The notes below the pieces were generated by a model. It searched no databases, was not told the origin of the DNA, and was given only the letters and a program-made list of their open reading frames with translations. A DNA stretch of 8,159 nt from Candidatus Thorarchaeota archaeon (GTDB lineage Archaea > Asgardarchaeota > Thorarchaeia > Thorarchaeales > Thorarchaeaceae). Position numbers and translations under genes: made by a program. Positions 5,601 through 8,159 of the stretch are shown here, piece by piece. The stretch is from the NCBI GenBank assembly GCA_029855925.1, contig JAGSHP010000011.1, positions 1 to 8,159 of the forward strand, in the 5' to 3' direction. Numbering within the stretch: the first letter of the stretch is position 1; each line of letters starts with the position of its first letter.

Positions 5601-8159
5601 TCTCAATGACTCTGATAGTGACATTTCGTACCGCATTGTCATAGAATGGCTCGCCTCCTGGCCAATTCGCTTGGACTGTGACCGTGTAGACACCCAAGGC
5701 AAGGAGAGCACTAGTATTCAGAGAGATGGAATAGGTGCCTGATGCCTCAACATATGTGAAATAAGAGGAGGGGATGCTGCCAGAACTGGTGCGTAGAGTA
5801 ATGGTGGCACCAGAGATTCCTTGGTCCACATCTAGGTCTCTATAGAACATTGAGAAGTCACTGTATTCCATATATGATGTGGGCAGCGGAGCTTCTACTA
5901 CCTCCAGAACAGAACTGCGATTCCGGATGCTGAACTGAACATAGAGATCATCCCACCGGTAGTACGGTGAGATGTATGCGTAACTCATGTTTAGATGAAG
6001 GTAGTATGTCACGCCCACACTGAAAGATTGGTCATTTGTCTGAATGACCAATGAATAGTGCTCGAATTGAGCTATCCAAGTCAGCGTATAATTCCAAGGA
6101 GTACCAGTATCATTTAGTATTTTAATGGTCGTTGAAGAACCAATGTTATCGAACGTTGACTGGTCTTGATAGTAGAGGATTATGTTCAGGGGGGTACCAT
6201 AACCAACACTACCGACTGGGTCGGATGACAATACGGTAGGTCTATATCGAACCTCAAGAGTGCGAGTTGATTCTAAGCTGAGATAGTAAAACTCACTTGA
6301 TGTGATATTCAGTTTGAGTGCATAGCTGCCTGGGACCGAGTAGTATGTCGTATTGATATCAACTCTGTATCGCCCATCAGTCAACTCCGTCACACTATAG
6401 TAGGATTGTGGAATTGGAGTCGCACCATCATACAGAGTCAGAGTGGCACCAGTAATGCCTGATGTTGAACTGCCTGCAATGTCCGTCCAAGTGACGGTGA
6501 AAGTGGAATTGTCAAGGAAAGGTGTTGGCGGCGGGGCTTGATAGTCCAGCAGGGTCTGGCGCGCAGTGACCGTCACGTAGATCATGCGTCCGGTTCTATT
6601 AGCATAGAAGGGGGAGCCAGACCAAGTCACGTTGAGAATGAATGACCTCTGACCGAGTGGTGCACCAAACTGACTTGTGTTGAATGACACGGTGAACCGT
6701 CGCTGTGCATCATCGTAGGTTAGGGCGTACTCACCAACACTCAGAGAGATTTCCATCTTTGCGGGATCGTAGGCGATATTCACACTAGAGCTGCCAGTGA
6801 TGTCCTCGTAAGTGAATGAGAACGTGGCATTCTCACCGTATGCTGTTGCGGTCGGAGGAGAAACCGAAACGAGCGTGTCCCGTGAGAGAATCTTGAGCGT
6901 GACTGTATCAGTGCGATTCGTGTAGAATGGTGAAACTCCTTTGTCCCATTCCACGTGGACCTCCATATAGATCACACCAACTTGACCAAAAATCGTTGTA
7001 TTGAAGCGGATGGAATAGTTACCAGGACTTCCCACCGGATCCACTTCCCAAATATCGACTCCAGACATATCGACAGTCACACCTTGAAATACCACATAGA
7101 CGTGGACGTGACCGCCACCATAACTCGAGTTCGTAATTCCAATGCCACTATAGAGCTCCGAATAGAAGAACGTGTAAGACATGTTGTCCAGATATGATGT
7201 GGGTCCTGATGCAATCATCAAAGTGTATGCGGAGTCCTCGCCAATGATGTTGGCACTGACATATATCGATTTGTTCTTGTAAGACTGGACAGGGCCCGTC
7301 CAGTTGTAGAAGATGGTGAAGTTTTGAAGTCCGAGTGAATTAAATTGTGCAGCAGGTACGTATATGATGTAGTACCCTTCGCCAGTGTCTGTATCATTGT
7401 AGACATAGTACGTCACGACTTGAGTTTCATTCTCAACACGAATGCTGACATATTGCGACCAAATGCCGCGCTGGTCATCCAGATCTCCGTAGAAGAGGCG
7501 TATTGTGATATTAGCATGGTAGCTTGTGGGTTCAACGGCCGTCACTAGTCGGAGGTCGGTGTTATGGGTCCTGATTGTGACTGAGATATTGAATATACCA
7601 AACTGATAGTTCTCGCCCTTGGAGAAGTTAAATGTCACAACCAGATTCTGTTGCAGTGTGTCGTCAACTTCTGTCGGGAATGTAATCTTATATCGACCCT
7701 CAGCACTCACGTATTCCCAAATGACCGGGCGAATCCAAGTGGTACTCAGTGCGAATGGCGCCGATTCGTCAATTGGAACATCGTGATCAATGTCTCTGAA
7801 TTCCACGTAGAAGACAGGATCGTTGCCTACGGGGATGTCCAGCGCACCCACGGTTGGAATTGCCGAGGTGTACGCAATCCGTACCACTACCTTGAAGGAG
7901 AGGGTCTGAGCCTCGTATCCGCTCTTGTCGGCAGTAAGATTATACAGATGCTCGCCCTTTGCGAGCCCTGTGGTATTGACAGTCACACGGTACTGCCCGT
8001 TGCCAAGGTCAACCTGATTGTATATTGTCACGCCAGATGCGGTGATTGTTGCACCCGTGATGCCAGCATCACGGTCCACATCTGTAAAGTTTAGTGTGAC
8101 TACGAAGTCGGTCTCGTAGGGTGTGGTCACAGCGCGGTCAGGTGAGGACAGCTCACTTC
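1858..8159 (-). CDS. Giant Ig-like repeat surface protein with one membrane helix and cytoplasmic tail (5' partial)
   Basis: The frame runs from TAG at 1858-1860 to the right edge without a stop, 2,099 whole codons. A GTG at 8128-8130 gives a 2,090-residue reading and is used here only for numbering. It is not a believable start: it falls inside a repeat, the frame continues upstream with repeat-like sequence (SELSSPDRAV), and no signal peptide follows. The protein has about 17 repeats (1-1819), a membrane helix (1820-1842) and a 248-residue tail. Basic residues right after the helix place the tail in the cytoplasm and the repeats outside. Repeats carry a YxD near the start, a GIxGAxI strand, a GxY-NTS/T element and often P-F/Y-Y-AN-R-T. 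About 58 N-glycosylation sequons precede the helix, against one in the tail. Adhesion, cell-surface structure or a stalk role is inferred. A secretion signal should lie beyond the window. It converges on the RadA-like gene, 17 bp apart. Confidence 0.92.
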   Translation of the reverse strand, partial: SELSSPDRAVTTPYETDFVVTLNFTDVDRDAGITGATITASGVTIYNQVDLGNGQYRVTVNTTGLAKGEHLYNLTADKSGYEAQTLSFKVVVRIAYTSAIPTVGALDIPVGNDPVFYVEFRDIDHDVPIDESAPFALSTTWIRPVIWEYVSAEGRYKITFPTEVDDTLQQNLVVTFNFSKGENYQFGIFNISVTIRTHNTDLRLVTAVEPTSYHANITIRLFYGDLDDQRGIWSQYVSIRVENETQVVTYYVYNDTDTGEGYYIIYVPAAQFNSLGLQNFTIFYNWTGPVQSYKNKSIYVSANIIGEDSAYTLMIASGPTSYLDNMSYTFFYSELYSGIGITNSSYGGGHVHVYVVFQGVTVDMSGVDIWEVDPVGSPGNYSIRFNTTIFGQVGVIYMEVHVEWDKGVSPFYTNRTDTVTLKILSRDTLVSVSPPTATAYGENATFSFTYEDITGSSSVNIAYDPAKMEISLSVGEYALTYDDAQRRFTVSFNTSQFGAPLGQRSFILNVTWSGSPFYANRTGRMIYVTVTARQTLLDYQAPPPTPFLDNSTFTVTWTDIAGSSTSGITGATLTLYDGATPIPQSYYSVTELTDGRYRVDINTTYYSVPGSYALKLNITSSEFYYLSLESTRTLEVRYRPTVLSSDPVGSVGYGTPLNIILYYQDQSTFDNIGSSTTIKILNDTGTPWNYTLTWIAQFEHYSLVIQTNDQSFSVGVTYYLHLNMSYAYISPYYRWDDLYVQFSIRNRSSVLEVVEAPLPTSYMEYSDFSMFYRDLDVDQGISGATITLRTSSGSIPSSYFTYVEASGTYSISLNTSALLALGVYTVTVQANWPGGEPFYDNAVRNVTIRVIERTTNVEIISPPSSTKYLDNVTFTFAYTDTINGKLIPITASDIIIYGNGTQLSDTDFVMTQVGSLFELSINSTVLSGHLVTDYNLTIFVDWNAGTEPYYADDVTSLRISTRGRTMVVEIDPIDSTPVGDNMTISFSLIDDSNGRRIDNAIIYFDCIETHLVEDVSYWLSSPGNGMYTIKVNTSVLPGIGDFHFNLTVHWDPASIPYYANRTTIQLIGSVDLIWAVLTSDLPTPSSVQISQDVYVLVYYRDYDHGEIGVSGASFVITYLDTGTVPVNLVTVEISPGVYNISFSTIDITNTGSKTLNITASLWPYTVSSVQPSFTVKIIDTALVALSASIQVNWTDTVRVTVDYEDLLHGNLTTGATVYCQWGGTTHYFIESGIPGRYYVDLDTGLEDAGTRVVSITASKTKFSTSITTVSLIVLTLPSSIVPIEPAGLVLSSYRGEGANVTIFLNDTYNAAPISNTYITEITGVFEGNGITYTFVYNGTPGYYEAQMPGSDTNQVNIGFYYFRITVKIQNYNPASYQFTIELQQTRTILQVDTSAGTRKEMTRFYSEIVRLAVNFTELANRSSPLTNASVVWYISDLSIGGNMTEDPSHPGRYYLDFNTTLPGYGIWAITFRAIPADAQFSNAITTMTLTIKRIPTQVFGPDPLTEPWGWTSNLSFIYWDEVFDRPINNATARYSWGPYTGIDAIFVGNGTYLVPVDTTLLLPGIKWSITISFSKVNYVESNGAVQLTLELIDTSLDVVAPERNQVEESSRNLVVPMGDYLNITLYYADTEMYVGGIEGATLTPESELRGDTFSGGHPITIISLGNGYYSFIFDTTDESLYEYTNGTPVSGQSYRLIIGLTLENRTTQEVAVRIRIIDVPTAYVASVSSPSFSLTHDDQMVLTVFFNDTWHGQGIEADFIEAVSNNEAVVGVTVAPGSRTGEYVVTLTAHGVGTALVTVNLGRQYYSNVTLTYAVQVGPNQTDVMIQQVTTIGLPISLFVILLLGLYVKVWSVPKRVRQINGQIRALRKGRIPKPIDDAKERPAILADLFNDTYADVGITREPAQLPAESVAVEIPEMGELLMQLTMLTHLTPEELDEFKNDISKMKLSEQAAFVKEVIHQEAIRAARREGKTVDEILEELEQAAKKRIGDMESGEFVSSEEMAAEERLILKPEPERPPESETIFGRPETKPELTPAVEPEVKPTVSERLSPFELEELKRQLQERGVPAHEIDTIIEQAKSLSRDLVDELVRSLTGEDE
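2605..2673 (-). other. Transmembrane helix of the giant protein
   Basis: Residues 1820-1842 form the only long hydrophobic stretch of the giant protein (core GLPISLFVILLLGLYV). It is followed at once by a strongly basic segment (KRVRQINGQIRALRKGR). By the positive-inside rule the C-terminal side is cytoplasmic and the repeat array faces outwards. Confidence 0.93.
2674..8159 (-). repeat. Array of about 17 divergent Ig-like protein repeats
   Basis: These are protein-level tandem repeats of 96-126 residues, usually about 106, read on the minus strand. Approximate unit boundaries are 8159-7843 (cut by the edge), 7842-7528, 7527-7201, 7200-6853, 6852-6526, 6525-6208, 6207-5881, 5880-5566, 5565-5233, 5232-4912, 4911-4594, 4593-4294, 4293-3970, 3969-3646, 3645-3346, 3345-2968 and 2967-2674. 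Many units open with T-S/P-Y/F-L-D-N-x-T-F, alternate hydrophobic and polar residues like beta strands, and end with a linker rich in P, S and V. Units 4, 5, 8, 9 and 10 are most alike; units 2, 7 and 11-17 are diverged. No near-identical DNA copies were noticed, so the array seems old rather than freshly duplicated. Boundaries were set by eye and may shift by several residues. Confidence 0.8.

Noticed and set aside
7651..8094. Plus-strand open frame of 147 codons opposite the giant gene
   Set aside because: It lies antisense to well-defined repeats 1 and 2, its product is rich in Cys and His with no recognisable domain, and it looks like a by-product of the other strand's codon use.
2674..8159. 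Recent DNA duplication or CRISPR-like array in the repeat region
   Set aside because: The similarity is at protein level only. Units are about 320 bp and diverged in DNA; there are no short identical repeats with spacers.

Overview
The window looks archaeal, and an Asgard archaeon of the Thorarchaeia type fits best (inference). The grounds are a RadA/Rad51-family protein, short mostly leaderless-looking intergenic gaps, non-ATG starts, roughly balanced base composition, and a very large single-pass surface protein built of glycosylation-rich beta-sandwich repeats. No rRNA, tRNA, mobile element or CRISPR array was seen, so the assignment rests on protein character alone.

Layout, left to right. 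Bases 1-207 (+) are the 3' end of a gene whose C-terminus looks like a small winged helix. A perfect 6-bp hairpin (220-236) follows in a tail-to-tail gap. On the minus strand come a GcvH-like lipoyl carrier protein (261-686) and, upstream of it, a small zinc-ribbon protein (741-953), possibly one transcription unit. A short divergent region of about 100 bp separates these from a plus-strand RadA/RecA-fold protein (1055-1840). That gene converges, with only a 17-bp gap, on a giant minus-strand gene filling 1858-8159 and running off the right edge. Every stretch without a gene is about 100 bases or less.

The giant protein (at least 2,099 residues seen) has about 17 Ig-like/cadherin-like repeats of 96-126 residues with some 58 N-glycosylation sequons, one transmembrane helix, and a 248-residue helical and Pro/Glu-rich cytoplasmic tail. 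It is probably a long stalk or adhesin-like surface protein tied to something inside the cell. Its true start lies outside the window.

The most unusual item is the RadA-like protein. It aligns with RadA over the whole ATPase core, yet the Walker A lysine and threonine, the catalytic glutamate, the Walker B aspartate and the TNQ motif all appear replaced, while the FxxA polymerisation motif is kept. It therefore looks like a catalytically dead RadA paralogue that could still bind a RadA/Rad51 filament. Nothing in the window ties the five genes into a single pathway.
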